Assembly (NCBI RefSeq): GCF_024679245.1
Contig: NC_090185.1
Location: 28,766,670 to 28,830,669, forward strand
Length of the DNA: 64,000 nt
Direction: 5' to 3'
Origin: Pseudorasbora parva
Lineage: Eukaryota; Chordata; Actinopteri; Cypriniformes; Gobionidae
Within the stretch, counting starts at the first letter, position 1, and the number at the start of each line of letters is the position of its first letter. Of this stretch, positions 11,936-24,800 are shown piece by piece. A program made the translations under genes and the position numbers. The notes under the pieces were generated by a model, which saw only the letters and a list, made by a program, of their open reading frames with translations, had not been told where the DNA came from and did not search any database.

Positions 11936-12067
11936 TGACCATGGCGGTTTCTGACCACAGCATTTGTTTGTCAAAAGTCTTAACTGAATAAAAACAATGC
12001 CTAGCATACCTTTCTAGCGTGTGTAATGCAAATTACAACCTCAAAGTTGTAATGAAACCTCAAACCT

Positions 12068-12540
12068 GATGTGTTTAAAGCAGTAAAAATGGGCAAGTGT
12101 AAGGATTTGAGTGAGTTTAACAAGGGCCAAATTGTGATGGCTAGTCAACTGGGTCAGAGCATCTCCAAAACTGCAGCTCTTGTGGGCTGTTCCCGGTCTG
12201 CAGTGGTCAGTATCTATCAAAAGTGCTCCAAGGAAGGAACAGTGGTGAACCGGTGACAGGGTCATGGGCGGCCAAGGCTCATTGATGCACATGGGGAGTG
12301 AAGGCTGGCCCGTCTGGTCCGATCAAACAGACGAGCTATACTGTAGTTTAAATTGCTAGAAGTTAATGCTAGTTCTGATAGAATACACAGTGCATCACAG
12401 TTTGTTGCTAGTCCTGCCACCCATGTGGATGTTACTTTTACACGTACCACCTACCTAAGCATTGTTGCAGACCATACAGGCTTACACCCTTTTGTGGAAA
12501 CTGTATTCCCTGGTGGCTGTCTCCACAGAAAAAGTCTATA
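12068..12540 (+). pseudogene. Second Tc1-like transposase relic
   Basis: From about 12089 the frame reads [20 protein letters not shown], then the helix-turn-helix [19 protein letters not shown], a classic Tc1-like N-terminus. After a stop at about 12254, the motif GRPRLIDAHGE follows in another codon run. Further on, 12353-12541 resembles the later part of such transposases (TYLSIVADHTGLHPFVE). The central region is deleted and several stops are present. It belongs to a different subfamily from the copy at 4559-5756. Confidence 0.75.
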
Positions 12541-12594
12541 GTGTTCGTTATCTTATGCTCACAATGGCTATATGCCTTATTTAATCAATACAGT

Positions 12595-12955
12595 AAAACC
12601 TGTAATATTGTGAAATGATATTAAAAAAAAACAGTTTTCTATTTGATTGTGTAATTCAATTCCTGTGACGGCAAAGCTGAATTTTTAGCATCATTACTCC
12701 AGTCTTCAGTGTCACATGATCCTTCAGAAATCATTCTAATATGCAGATATTTTTTTTGCTAAAAAAACAATTTAATATTATCAATGTTGAAAACAGCTGC
12801 TTAAAATTATTTCGGAAACCATGATACCTTTTTTCCAGGATTCTTTAATGAATAGGAAGTTCTGAAGAAAAGCATTTATTTGAAATTGATTTTTTTAAAA
12901 CAATGTAAGTCACGTTTGACTAATTTTATGCATCCTTGCTGAATAAAACTATTAA
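12595..12955 (+). repeat. Cyprinid-type interspersed repeat, copy A
   Basis: It contains AGTCTTCAGTGTCACATG followed by ATCCTTCAGAAATCATTCT and ends near GCATCCTTGCTGAATAAAA. A second copy lies at 17262-17645. I know this family as very abundant in carp and zebrafish genomes. No coding capacity. Confidence 0.75.
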
Positions 12956-12998
12956 TTATTATAACATACCTCCCCCAATTTTTGGAACGGCAGCTTAG

Positions 12999-13004
<6 letters not shown>

Positions 13005-13078
<74 letters not shown>

Positions 13079-13079
13079 G

Positions 13080-13118
<39 letters not shown>
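13005..13118. repeat. (TA)n microsatellite interrupted by (ATGT)n
   Basis: TA runs at about 13005-13066 and 13085-13118 flank a short ATGT array. The tyrosine/isoleucine-rich open frames across it on both strands are artefacts of the repeat. Confidence 0.95.
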
Positions 13119-13121
<3 letters not shown>

Positions 13122-13527
13122 TTTTTTTTGTGTGTGTAATTATTCTTGGTATGTCACCTGCCAGACATCCACAAAAATGCCAGACATCCACGCACACACA
13201 AACAAAAAACTAAACAAAGATAAACAAAGCTCAAGTAACATGTTATAGTCATATTGCATGAAAACAAGGGCTGCTTTGTTTTTAAGCTGATTGCATCATA
13301 CAAAACACATAATAGAAAGAGTTAGAGTTACACGGAAATACATGTGTATAATACAGTATTAAGTTAGGCTTTTGTGGAATTTACATTGAGTTTACAACAC
13401 AATTACAATGAAATTTACTTTGAAAGAGCAGAGCAGCAAGATCCAGACATTTGTGAAACATGATCATGTAATATTCTTCAGTATGGGTGTGTACAACACA
13501 AAGAAATGTAAAACTAGGCTGTGAGAC

Positions 13528-13598
13528 AACATTTTATCTCTTAACAGTACAATGCAGTAAACCGTTTACTGTATTGTACTGTTAAGAGATAAAATGAT
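13528..13598. repeat. Near-perfect 35-bp hairpin palindrome
   Basis: Arms 13528-13562 and 13564-13598 are reverse complements except for about two mismatches, separated by a single base. The arm core is TTATCTCTTAACAGTACAAT. It is intergenic, between xpnpep1 and the SOD-repeat gene. Confidence 0.9.
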
Positions 13599-13814
13599 GT
13601 GTTTAACGGATTGTACTGATGTTTAACAATATGCCGATTGTTCACCTGGCGAAACGTCTTTCTGAAAACAAAAACTATATATAACTATATTCAATAGACA
13701 AAAACTCCATAAAACAGTGTTGTGAAAATCACTTGATCTAAGACCTTTATATACGCTGTAAACCCAAACAAGATCAAACTATTTGATTAGTTAAGTTAAG
13801 AAATTAGAAAGTGC

Positions 13815-14201
13815 ATTGTAAAAAAAAATGTTGGTTTTTGTTGGTTTAACTTAAAAAAAAGTAAGTAACCTGGTTGCCTTACAATTTTGAGTTTATTGAA
13901 ATAAAAAATTTGAGTTGATACAATGAAGGAAATTAGTTTAATAAATAGAAACTCAAAATATTATTGTATCTGAACCACATAAAAAATGTGATAAATCATG
14001 AAAATAGCACTATTTGTTATCAGTTTCACTGCGTCATCAGAAATAAAACTCACACAATTACCCAATATGCTTACAAAATCTTTTAATAAAGGTTGTCCAA
14101 TCTCAAAAAAGGTTCATTGTATTAACTCAAAATTTTAATTTCAATGAACTCAAAATTTTAAGGCAACCAGGTAACGTTTTTTCGAAATAATTTTTTACAG
14201 T
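13815..14201. mobile_element. MITE with ACTGTAAAA-type termini, copy 1
   Basis: The ends are ATTGTAAAA and TTTTTTACAGT. Subterminal blocks are inverted: AACCTGGTTGCCTTAC at left pairs with GGCAACCAGGTAAC at right. Shared internal sequence (GAACTCAAAA, CAATGAAGGAAATT) identifies it with the copy at 18970-19288. No coding capacity. Confidence 0.8.
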
Positions 14202-14587
14202 GTGTAAGAAAGCAGCATATTTTTATTTTGTACTAATACATTTTACATTTACGCTCCCTTTTGAGTGTCATGGCAAATCATGCTGGGAAATAGAAATCCC
14301 AGCCAGGTTTCTGTTACATTTAAGTTGGTCTAAATGAAAAAAGACAAGTTGAACTCAAAAGTAAAAGAAAGTTCTAAATACCCATAAAAGTTAAGTTGAT
14401 TAAACTAATTTGTTTAATTTAAGTTGACCCTACTCAAATCAATTAATTATTTTGAGCGTTAGTTCTCAGGCGGTGTAGGGTTCACAGTTTAGTGCGTGCC
14501 TCGTCTTCATCCGTGTTGAATTCAATATGGTGTCTAACCGCAGTTTGATGTTTTCCTAACGTTGGGGGCGAATCTGTCCTGTCCTGG

Positions 14588-14593
14588 TTTATT
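14588..14593 (-). terminator. Poly(A) signal AATAAA of the SOD-repeat gene
   Basis: AATAAA on the minus strand lies 45 bases beyond the TAG stop at 14638-14640. This gives a very short 3'UTR if it is used. Confidence 0.55.
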
Positions 14594-14637
14594 AACCTAT
14601 TGAGGCGAAAGCAGTGCTGTGAGATCTTTGAATCCGT

Positions 14638-17600
14638 CTAGTGCCTCAGGGACGCGAGCAGACAGACCGCAGCCGCCATGACGGACAGTAACGTCCTGCA
14701 GGGGACCAGCATCAGTCCTGCGTTTCCAACTGAAAAAGGAAGATATTCCACGTTTAAAAGTGTAAAACACTTCCACATGATGTAAATGTTGATAATCACA
14801 GAGTTCAGGCTTACTTGGTTTGCACGTCTTTGATTCTTTGAACATACCCATCTTGTCACTGGTTTTAACTAAGCTTAGTTTCTCCATGCTCACTTGACCT
14901 GGAAAACAGGTTGTTACAACATTTTAGTTTCTATTAATTTACTTTCTGTCATTTATACGTAATTATACGCAATATAATATACACAATAATAAAAAATATG
15001 TTTTTTAGTGGAGTATAAAGGCCTTCAATAATTCATCGTTATGATTTTATCACCTTTGGACACACGGAGGCACGTTTAGATGTATACGTACAAATTTTGT
15101 TTTGCCATTGCATTTTATTGATCCCATGTTTTGGGAGCCAGGAACCGCTGTTTTTTTAAAAAAAAACATCAGAGTGTCCCAGAGTGGATAAATCTGAAAA
15201 TGATACCCTTCCGTATATTTTGTGAAAAGATGATATCATCACCCCACATCTCACGAATGCTCCAAGTCTTCGTCTCCCTTTTTATTGTATCTCTGTGGCA
15301 GAATTACAGCGCCGCATACTGGTCTGGAATAGTGGTTTCGTGTGTACACAGATATTTCTTAAAGCAATACTTCAGCGATTAGCAAATGGCTTTGTATCAT
15401 GATTGCGCTTCCTCCCTCTCATATCCCCCTGAGACAAGAGACTTATGCATTTTATTTCTGGAAAAATTCATCCCATGACGCAAATATCGTCAATTTGCGC
15501 CATCAGAGGAATTGTTGGCCAGAGGCTAAAAACTACAGCCAGCAGAGGGAGCCATTTCCGCATGTTTTCAACTCGCTCGTAGGGGATGGGAGATCACATT
15601 CACAGCACTCAGATCGCAGCTGCAGGCACTCATGTAAACTGAGCTATGGTGAGCAATGTAAGTGTTTTAATTTCTCAAATTAATTCCTATGAATGTTAAG
15701 CTTCCAAAGGCATGAACTGAAAACGTGGCAGACTGAACACGCGCTGTGAATGTTTGCCGCGAGCGTGGTCGCGTTTACATCAGCTTTCATCACAAGAGCT
15801 CATTCAGCTCATCACAGTGAATGTAATCTGACTCCTGCAGCGTTTGTGATGTGACACTCCTTCAGCGGCTAAATCACATTATATTGAACAGACACGTTCA
15901 GTTTTTAATTGTAGTGTCTGTTCTCTAACTGAACTGATTTTATGAAGATGAACACGATGGTGGGAAAGTGAAAGTGATTCAGTAGAAGTGGCTTTAGGAA
16001 TGGCCTCACAGGGCAGCAAAGCATTCTGGGAATTGTTGTCTTTCATCCCCCCGAGCCAAAAATACCTTTTCTGTCTTTTCTCAGTCTAGAAAGCACCAAA
16101 TGAAAAAATAAGTTCACATTTCTACTATATTAATGACCCAGTTTAAATACAGATTTATCTTCCCAGTGCTGAAGTATCCCTTTAAGACGAAAAAAAAAAA
16201 AAAAGATTGGACAGGGAAAGCTCTGGCTTTGTGTGGATGTGACTGTAGAATGAGCCGTTTCTATCGACATACACATGCGCCGCCATGTTTCAGCCCTAAA
16301 CGGAAAAACTGCTCTACAAAGCGCTGCTGTCTCAGACAACGAGATCTTTGTCCTGCGTCGGCCACCGTAGCTTCTCTACGCAATTTGAATAGAGTGCCTC
16401 AGCGAGGGGCAAGCATGCTGCTAAATTTACACACCGCAAAGTCTGATCATTTTTATGACGTTTTCAAGAGAAGAGAGTCCAAAAAAGTAACTAATAGATC
16501 ATACTTCTCCAATTCTATGTTTTGCAAATAATTTTTTGCATTACCAACTTTCTAAAAAAATATATGTTTGAATAATTAAATATGCACTAATTTGCAAAAA
16601 TTCCCAGAACAAAAATCTGAACGGGTTCAAAGTTCCTGTTTTATTCTGTTGACACATTAGAGTCTAAATTTTGACAGAAGAGATTCTTGATATCTATAAA
16701 TATTATATTACTCCATAAATCTAAAATACTGTCAACCGCCAGAGAAAAAATAAATACATTTGCACTATTTCTTGGATAAGAAGATAAAAAGTAAATGTCT
16801 AATTGTGGTCTTTAAAATATGTATTGCAATTGAAATCTACAGATGCAATAAAATAAAATAAAATACAGTAAGCACCTACCAAAAATTATTTAAAAAATAT
16901 AATTAAGTATAATTCAAAAAGTTTCTTATAAAACAAAAACAATACAAAATAAACCACTTCTATCATTTCTTCTGATGTCCTTGCTGTCCTGTGGTATAGA
17001 CGCCTGTCATATACCGCTCTCCTGTTTCACCACATCTCTACGCTCCGCCAGCGCATCAGATTACCGCGCAATTCCCTTTTTTGTGTCTTTTGAATGGACT
17101 GGATTGTTCATTGTTTTGAACGAAAAAGCAAACTAAGTCAGTTCTACAGAGGAAAGAAATAATCAAACATCCCTCACCCTCAAAATGTTTAATAAAAGTG
17201 TGTCTCTTTTATGCCAGCTCAAGTTCTTGAATATTATTATTATATTTAATATTTTTAATGTATATAAACTACCGTTCAAAAGTTTGGGATCTGTTAGATT
17301 TCAAATAATAAATAAATGAAGCCTCTTATGCTCACCCAGGCTGCATTTATTTAATCAAAAACACAGTAAAAACAGTAATATTGTGAAATATGATTACAAT
17401 TTAAAATAATTGTACTCTGTTTGAATATATTTTAAAATAGAATTTATTCCTGTGATCAAAGCATCATTACTTTAGTCTTCAGTGTCACATGATCCTTCAG
17501 AAATCATTCTGATATGATGATTTTATACTCAAGAAACATTAATGATCATTACATATTATCCCCCCCATGCCAGGATTATCAGATGAATAGAAAGTTGAAA

Positions 17601-18726
17601 AGAACAGCGTGTATCTGAAGTAGAAAACTTTTGTAACATTATACACTCCCATTCCAAAGACCTTTGATGATACAAAAGCTAAGATGTTCAGTTGAAGCAG
17701 TTTTTTTTGGAAAGCAACAACAGCTGCAGAAGTAAAAACGTCATACTCTTTTGTTTACCTGACACCAGATATTTGACCTCCTGGCACTTCACGTCAGATC
17801 TTTGTGAAGGAGAACCAGGTAAGATGGAAACTCTGGATATGTGGAGGTTTAGGACATCTGCCACTCTCTTGCGGAAATCATACCTGCACACAACAGTCAA
17901 TGTGCCGTGACAAAACATGCATTGCTGTTGCAAAATATATATTAAACGTATAATGTAACGATGACTTCTGATAATTTGGTTTGTGATGTAATGGATCAAA
18001 ATGCTCATCACAACATTTTCTTATAGAAAGGTGAAACGAAGTGTGAAAGGTGTTTCATGTGGAAACAAGAAAAACAGGAGTCATCGTGTTTACTGTTTAT
18101 GAGTGCGTGTTTCTTTTTGAATTATAATTAATATTTCCCATCCATGGCATTTTTTGATTGTTGACAGTTTTGTGGTTTCTATTTTGCACACAGAAATGAA
18201 CAGATATAATTATTACAAAAAAACGTTTTGTTCTTCCTTGTTGATTTAAATTGAAAAGATTATTCCGGGCAAAAGTACGCTTACTGGAATATTACTGTTT
18301 TGTTTTTTCTGTGAAATTTCCTAATAGCGCATATTTTGAGATATGAACACTAATTTATATCTTGATATTTACATGGGCCATGAAATAATTGGAAAATTCA
18401 AGTAGTTATTTAATACAGTGTATGGAATAAAAGTAATGCCAAATGTCTTTAAAACATTAACTGTGCTTGCATTTTAATGCATTGTATTTTTAGGGATTAC
18501 ATTTTTATGGGCTAAAATTAAATATGGTAAAATATTCAAGGTGTGAATAATGGTAAAATCTGAAAGGTGAATATGGATTATAGAATTTATGTTGAATAAG
18601 CCCTAAGAAGCATTAAGGGTCAACCAGTCATTTTTTAAATATGAGATTTATCAACTGAATAAATAAACTTTCCATTGATGTGTGGTTTGATAGGATGGGA
18701 CAATATTTGGCCGAGATAAAGCATGT

Positions 18727-18817
<91 letters not shown>

Positions 18818-21800
18818 ACATTTTTATATTTACGGTTGGAAATTTACAAAATTTCTTGATGCAACATGATCTTTAATATCCTAATGATTTTTGGCATAAA
18901 AGAAAAATCAAACATTTTGACCCATACAATGTATTGGCTATTGCCACAAATATATCTGTGAGACTTACCACTGTAAAATATTGTTGGTTTAACTTAAAAA
19001 AGTAAGTAACCTGGTTGCCTTAAAATTTTGAGTTTACTGAAATAAAAAAGTTGAGTTTATACAATGAAGGAAATTGGTTTAATAAATAGAAACTCAAAAT
19101 ATTAGTTTCACTGCGTAATCACAGATAAAACACACAATTACCCAATATGCTTAAACATTTTTTGATAATATTTGAATAAAGGTTGTCGATTCTCAAAAAT
19201 GTTCATTGTATTAACTCAAATTTTTAATTTCAATGAACTCAAAATGAAGGCAACCAGGTAACTTATTTTTTAAATATTTTTTTACAGTATGGTTTTGTGG
19301 TCCAGGGTCACATATCTACACATACTCTGCTTTACGTCATGCCTAGCAACGCCCGTTATCAGTTCTAAATTCGCTGTAAACCACACGGCTTCTTGGGGCT
19401 TTTTGCTTATTTGGTTTTAAAGACATTTGGCATTCATTTACCTCTACAGTGAAACATGCAATTGTTATCTTAAAACGTTAGTTCACCCAAAAAAGAAATT
19501 GATGTCATTAATGACTAACCCTAATGTTGTACAGTTAATATTGTTAATATAATAAAATATAAAAATATAAAAATTAAAATATAATTTTTTGTGAGTATTT
19601 GTAAACATACCTGCTGAAAGAGGTCATGTTGGGGAAGATCTGCATGGCAGAAGGGGATTCTGGGTGAATATCTGCACATACAGTTGTTGTTTTGTTGAGT
19701 CGGAGAACCAATGACATCTGGATAACTAGGGGTAAAACATTGAGACAGTTTCTGTGTTGTTCGTTATGTCAGTTCCAACGTATGAAAAATCATGCCGGCG
19801 CAAGTGAAAGTTACTCATATTTGCTACCTGTGAAGTCTCCGGCCAGCTGGAGCAGAATGTCATTGTACAGTTGTCTCTTGGTGAGACTTACATATCCGTG
19901 TCTGCCCGTCAGATCTCCAACCCAACAGGACAGAGCCCTCGTCTGAGAACAGTTGTTCATCTGAGAGACAATTATTTCTCTGAATTAATTTGCATAATTT
20001 ATAAATTTGATGAGAAAATAGGCCTTCGTCTTCTCTCACATTTGGTATGTTGAATGGATTATACATTTCGTCTTCCCCGGGACATGCACCACCGGGCCCC
20101 ACCGGCTCATCTGCGATGTACCAGGAAGCCTCTGCAAACTAGAAACCAATAATAGAAGTTGTCACATTCAGTAAAAATAAATTTGATTAGCTAACACGAC
20201 TAATGCAAAAACGGATAAAATATAACTTACATTTGATTGTTGTGATGCCCGTACATCCACCTCTAACGTAACGTCGCCATAGCTGCCATCGGGAAAAGTC
20301 TGCTGGGACTAAAAACATATCACTTAACATTATACAATGTTATATCTAGTTTTAATATAAAAGCATGATTATTATTTTTTTAAATATTTTTGAATATGTT
20401 TTAATATGCGTTATAACTAAATATATTAGTTCTGTCTATGGGGCATTCACACGTGGCGTCAGCGTTAATGCTTCTCATTTGCTTTGAAATGACATTGCGT
20501 CACTGGTGTTGTTTGCAGCAGAAGTTGAAACATTGTACAACAACACAGCCGTTAGCCAATCAGATCGCCTATGCAAATACCCTAGCGCAGATGCTGGCCA
20601 ATTGTGTTCGGAAAAGTAATGTGATTGGCTGTTGTCACTTATGTTACGTCTGACGAGAGGCACTACACTTTTTCCGTAAGTTGAATAAGATGGTCCAACA
20701 GTTTATACATTTACATTATACATTTTAAAATATGGATATTTTTCTTACACAAGGCCTTCTGAAGCCAGTTTGCTACAGAAGGCCTTTATTAACCCCCCAG
20801 AGCCGCGTGGAGCAGTTATATGATGGATAGATGCACTTTTATGGACTTCAAAAATTGCACAACAATTCACTACCATTATAAAGCGGAGAAGGAAGAAAGT
20901 CAGATACACCTAGGATGAACTAGGATGGAGAGTAAATCATGGGCGAATTTTCATTTTTGGGTTAACAATCCCTTTAATCAAAAAACAAAGGTTATAGAGA
21001 ATATTACTCACTGCTCTTGACTAAAGAACTTGTTGATTATATTAGATAACTATTCAATTTCTATATATTTCTTAGGGCACAGGTCAATATGACATTTATT
21101 ATGGGTTTATGCGAGGATTGTTTTAAGTTCACTTAAAATAAAAGTTGCTATATATTTGAGGCCTAATAAGTGTTAAAAAAAAGTATAGCTTTCAAATACA
21201 CAGTAATGTTGATTTCATTGAGACATCATTAGCTGTATTAGTATCAGTAATGCTGGCCTTCATTCATAAAAAGATGCCATTAAACAAATATTTAAAAGAG
21301 ACTGTCTTCATGTTGTTTCTAATTTACATTTAAATTATTACATTGAAAATATATTAAACATTTTTTTTAATTATTTTTAACCGTGATTAAAAGAATTAAC
21401 ACAGAATTTTTATTTTATATTAATCTTCATTTTTTTTTTAATCGAATGCCAGCAATAAAATATATATTTGAAAAAATAAGAATTACCACATAAGCAATAT
21501 TTTAGGATTTTTAAATAAATTTTTATTGTATTATTAAATTATGTATTACCGTATATTATGCGTCCTAATGTACTGGAAAACAACAATAAATGTTCTGGGA
21601 TATTTCTATATTACTGCCAATTAAAGGGTTAAGTAAAGTCAAATTATTGTCTTGTTCGACACATTAAATTAAATTACTAATGAAAAACTTAAAAAAATTA
21701 AGTAGCAAGGATTTAAAAAAGTTAACGGCAAATGTTTAAAACCACTGGATGCTCTTGACAAAATGCGTTATAAATATAAAATAATATTTTTTTTTTGTAA

Positions 21801-24800
21801 ATCATGTGAATCGTTTTTCCGCATGCAACACCAAGACCACAAGACAGCTGCAGGTCTGCTGTGTGGCATGTGACAGATCCATCTGCCAGCGGTAGAGATG
21901 AGCTTCATTCGTCCCAGCAGGACAAGGGCTGTACCCCTGCACAACCACAGCCTCACCCAGTTACCCCTCACCACCCCTTCCTCCTCCATCCAGCATTATT
22001 GGCAGTGTCATCTTTTTGTGGCAGATTTAAAGTGACGGTGGATTTCAAGCCACTTTAGGGTGATACTTATTTTTTTTTACTATTCCCTTTAATTTAGTTA
22101 CCATGGAAACTGGAACTAATTCAAAATAGACCATTTTGTATCAACACGTTAGATCCTGGCAACCAACCAGAAAACCCTACCATAATGAAGATGTGTTTTG
22201 GCAAGCACCATACAAAACTATGATGTATTCTTAAAGACACCTATATTAAATTAACTTTTTTTTTCTTACCATCATCACTGTCCCATTTACAGGACCACTG
22301 AACATGGCCTTAGCGATGACCCGATTTCCATCTGGGGCGTTCTCTGCTGAGATATTTGCACACCGCATTCTGTAAGTAGGAAAATAAACCATCTGAAGTT
22401 ATCTGTGCTCAAGCAAATATTGACATTTTCTCCCCACATTGCTAGATGAGTCAAATAAATCTGGTGTATCACTTTTATAAATAAACATTATAAATGATGT
22501 GTGAAGAGGAATGAGCTGTGTGAATCTCCCCACACATGCTTTTCATTATGGTTTTTAGGTATTTCAGATATCTGACATCATAATTATTCTAAATAGCTTT
22601 GCAAAAAATGGATACAAGGTCTATTTCTGGAACACTCAGTTTTTCCTGTTGGGAACAAAATATAAAAAATACTAAAAGTTGAAAAAATCTCACTGCTGCC
22701 TCAATGTGGCAAATGTGCCCGACTTTGACATCAACTTAATGAGGAACCAAGACACAATGCAGAATTGGGAACTGTATCACAACTTGCACCTGCAATTGTT
22801 TTCCTATTTATGGTTCTGCTTCTAACAGTTTCAAAGAGAAGCAAACCAATCCGTTAGCTTTACTTCAGAGCTCAAAATGTTGTGAAAGGCCAGATGACTG
22901 GTATAAGGATGTATGATTCATAAAAGAACTAACCTTGAGTTGTTGGTATGTATGACCAGAGATCGGCCAATGATGCTGTTCGGTCCTGAAAGTGGCAAAT
23001 TACCATCCGTGTACTGGTTCTGAAAGTTGTTCTGACCTGTCAGGTATCCAAACTTCCCACTGATGTCTCCTATCTCGTACTGGTCAACTGTGCCAGTCAC
23101 TGGAGATGAAGTTGCGTTCACAGAAAACGGGTTGAAGTGCCCCATGATGTTACTGTCGGAGCAAGGTTCCTGCAGGCTCTTGATTGGAAGAATATGGACG
23201 TGGTAGCCAACGGCTTTGGCGTTAAGCCCGGTAAGGGAGAGATTTAAGATTGTTGGCCCTTGAGGAGAGACTTGGAAGAATCTGACTTGACCGTCAGAAG
23301 ATTCAGGCCCAAACCAAGAACTTGAGCGAGCAGAGGGAAAGCGGTACAAGGTGATGTTTGCGCAAGCGATCCGTGGAGCTGTTTGGTTTGGACCATGCAC
23401 CACCAAGGAACGATTAATCATTCCAGACACCCAAGAGGTTGTGTCGGTAAAAAAGTTCTTGGCAGCCACCGTCCCCATCTCAGACTGTAGATCCAGAGTC
23501 CTGTGCTTTCCAGCGAGATCCCCAACTTCACAAGCAAAAGGGCTGTCGGGACCACAGTTAAAAGAGTATGCACTCACGTTGGTGTCTACATAGTAGGGGT
23601 TCCAGTGTCCTCCAGTGGACATACAACATGAATTGTCACTGTCAGTCTCTGTGCTGATGGGATAGATGTGGACGTGCCAGCTGTGATTCACTGTAGAAGG
23701 TGCAGAGAGTTGTCCATAAGATAGGTCCAAGAACACGGAGACATCAGAATATGGGTCACTACTGGTCTGGGTGAACAGGACCGTCCCCACAACTGGACCA
23801 CGAAAGGCCGCCCTCGCAACAGTCACATTGCCGGGGTAGCCTATACTTGCACAGGCAAATCTGGTCCCATTGGGCAGGTGTAGCACAACAGATCGACCCA
23901 CAATGCTATTCCGCCCAAACAGAGGTAGGTTCCAGTCTGTTAAATTGGCTTGAAAGTTAATTGAATTCTCCAGAGAACCATGCCTGGCACTCAGATCTCC
24001 AACCTCAAAAAGATCATGCGTGGACCCTTTTGGTGGCGGATACGCTGGTGCCTGAGTATTCACATTAAAGGGGTTCCAGTGACCCCCAACATTGTTGTTA
24101 CTACAGCTGCTATCCGAGGGAGAGCTCATCTGGGGTAGGGGGAACTGATGAACGTGGTACGGCCCAACTCTTCTGTCCAGGTTTGTCAGCTCAACAGTGA
24201 TGGTGGTTGGGTCAAACGGAGAGGGTTGACGGAAGATGAAGTTGCCTTTAATCCCTTGCATGTTCAGGACAGCACTGACAACCTTCATTTCAATGCTTCG
24301 GATTTCTGCACACGCATAGCTTGAGGTCAAGTTGAGAACAGCGAAGCGGAGACCAGAACTGAGAGTGGCGATTTCCAACCGAGACTTGACAGGTTCTATA
24401 GGTGATCCCACATTCAAAAGGCCCAGATATGTAAGACTCTTGGGATCCAGACTACCAAGAAGAGTAGTGCAGCTTGCGGCAGTGCTTTGTGACACCAAAA
24501 CTGGAACAGTTGTAAAAGTCCTTGTCTGATTGACATTTCTTAGATCTGAGAAAATCCTCGCCCCTGTTTCTCCTGTAGCTTGACGGATGTAGATGTTTCC
24601 AGCCACGGGACTGAAAAACCGTGCCTGCCACGTATTGGCCTGGGATTCCAACCTGAGTCCGGCACAAATCCTTATGCCGTCACATGTCTCCACCAGCACC
24701 GAGAGGGCATCCAAACTAAGGTGCTGTTCCAATAGGGTGGACACATTCACCGCAGCCTGAAGCGTATTTACCGGAAAAGTGAAAACACTGTCTCCTATGT

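Noticed and set aside
12952..13248. Long tyrosine/isoleucine frames on both strands
   Set aside because: Translation of the (TA)n/(ATGT)n tract.
14597..14893. 98-codon single-frame ORF over the last SOD exons
   Set aside because: It reads through the intron 14730-14814; splicing at consensus sites gives the in-frame C-terminus instead.
16133..16531. 132-codon ORF
   Set aside because: Begins in an A-run and lies in repeat-like intron DNA of the SOD gene; composition is not protein-like.
19860..20102. 80-codon ORF reading through exons 5 and 6 of the SOD gene
   Set aside because: Crosses a 79-bp intron (19961-20039); only the spliced frame gives the SOD motif GDLTGRHG.
23351..24529. Plus-strand ORFs inside SOD exon 2
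   Set aside because: Antisense shadows of the strongly supported minus-strand exon.
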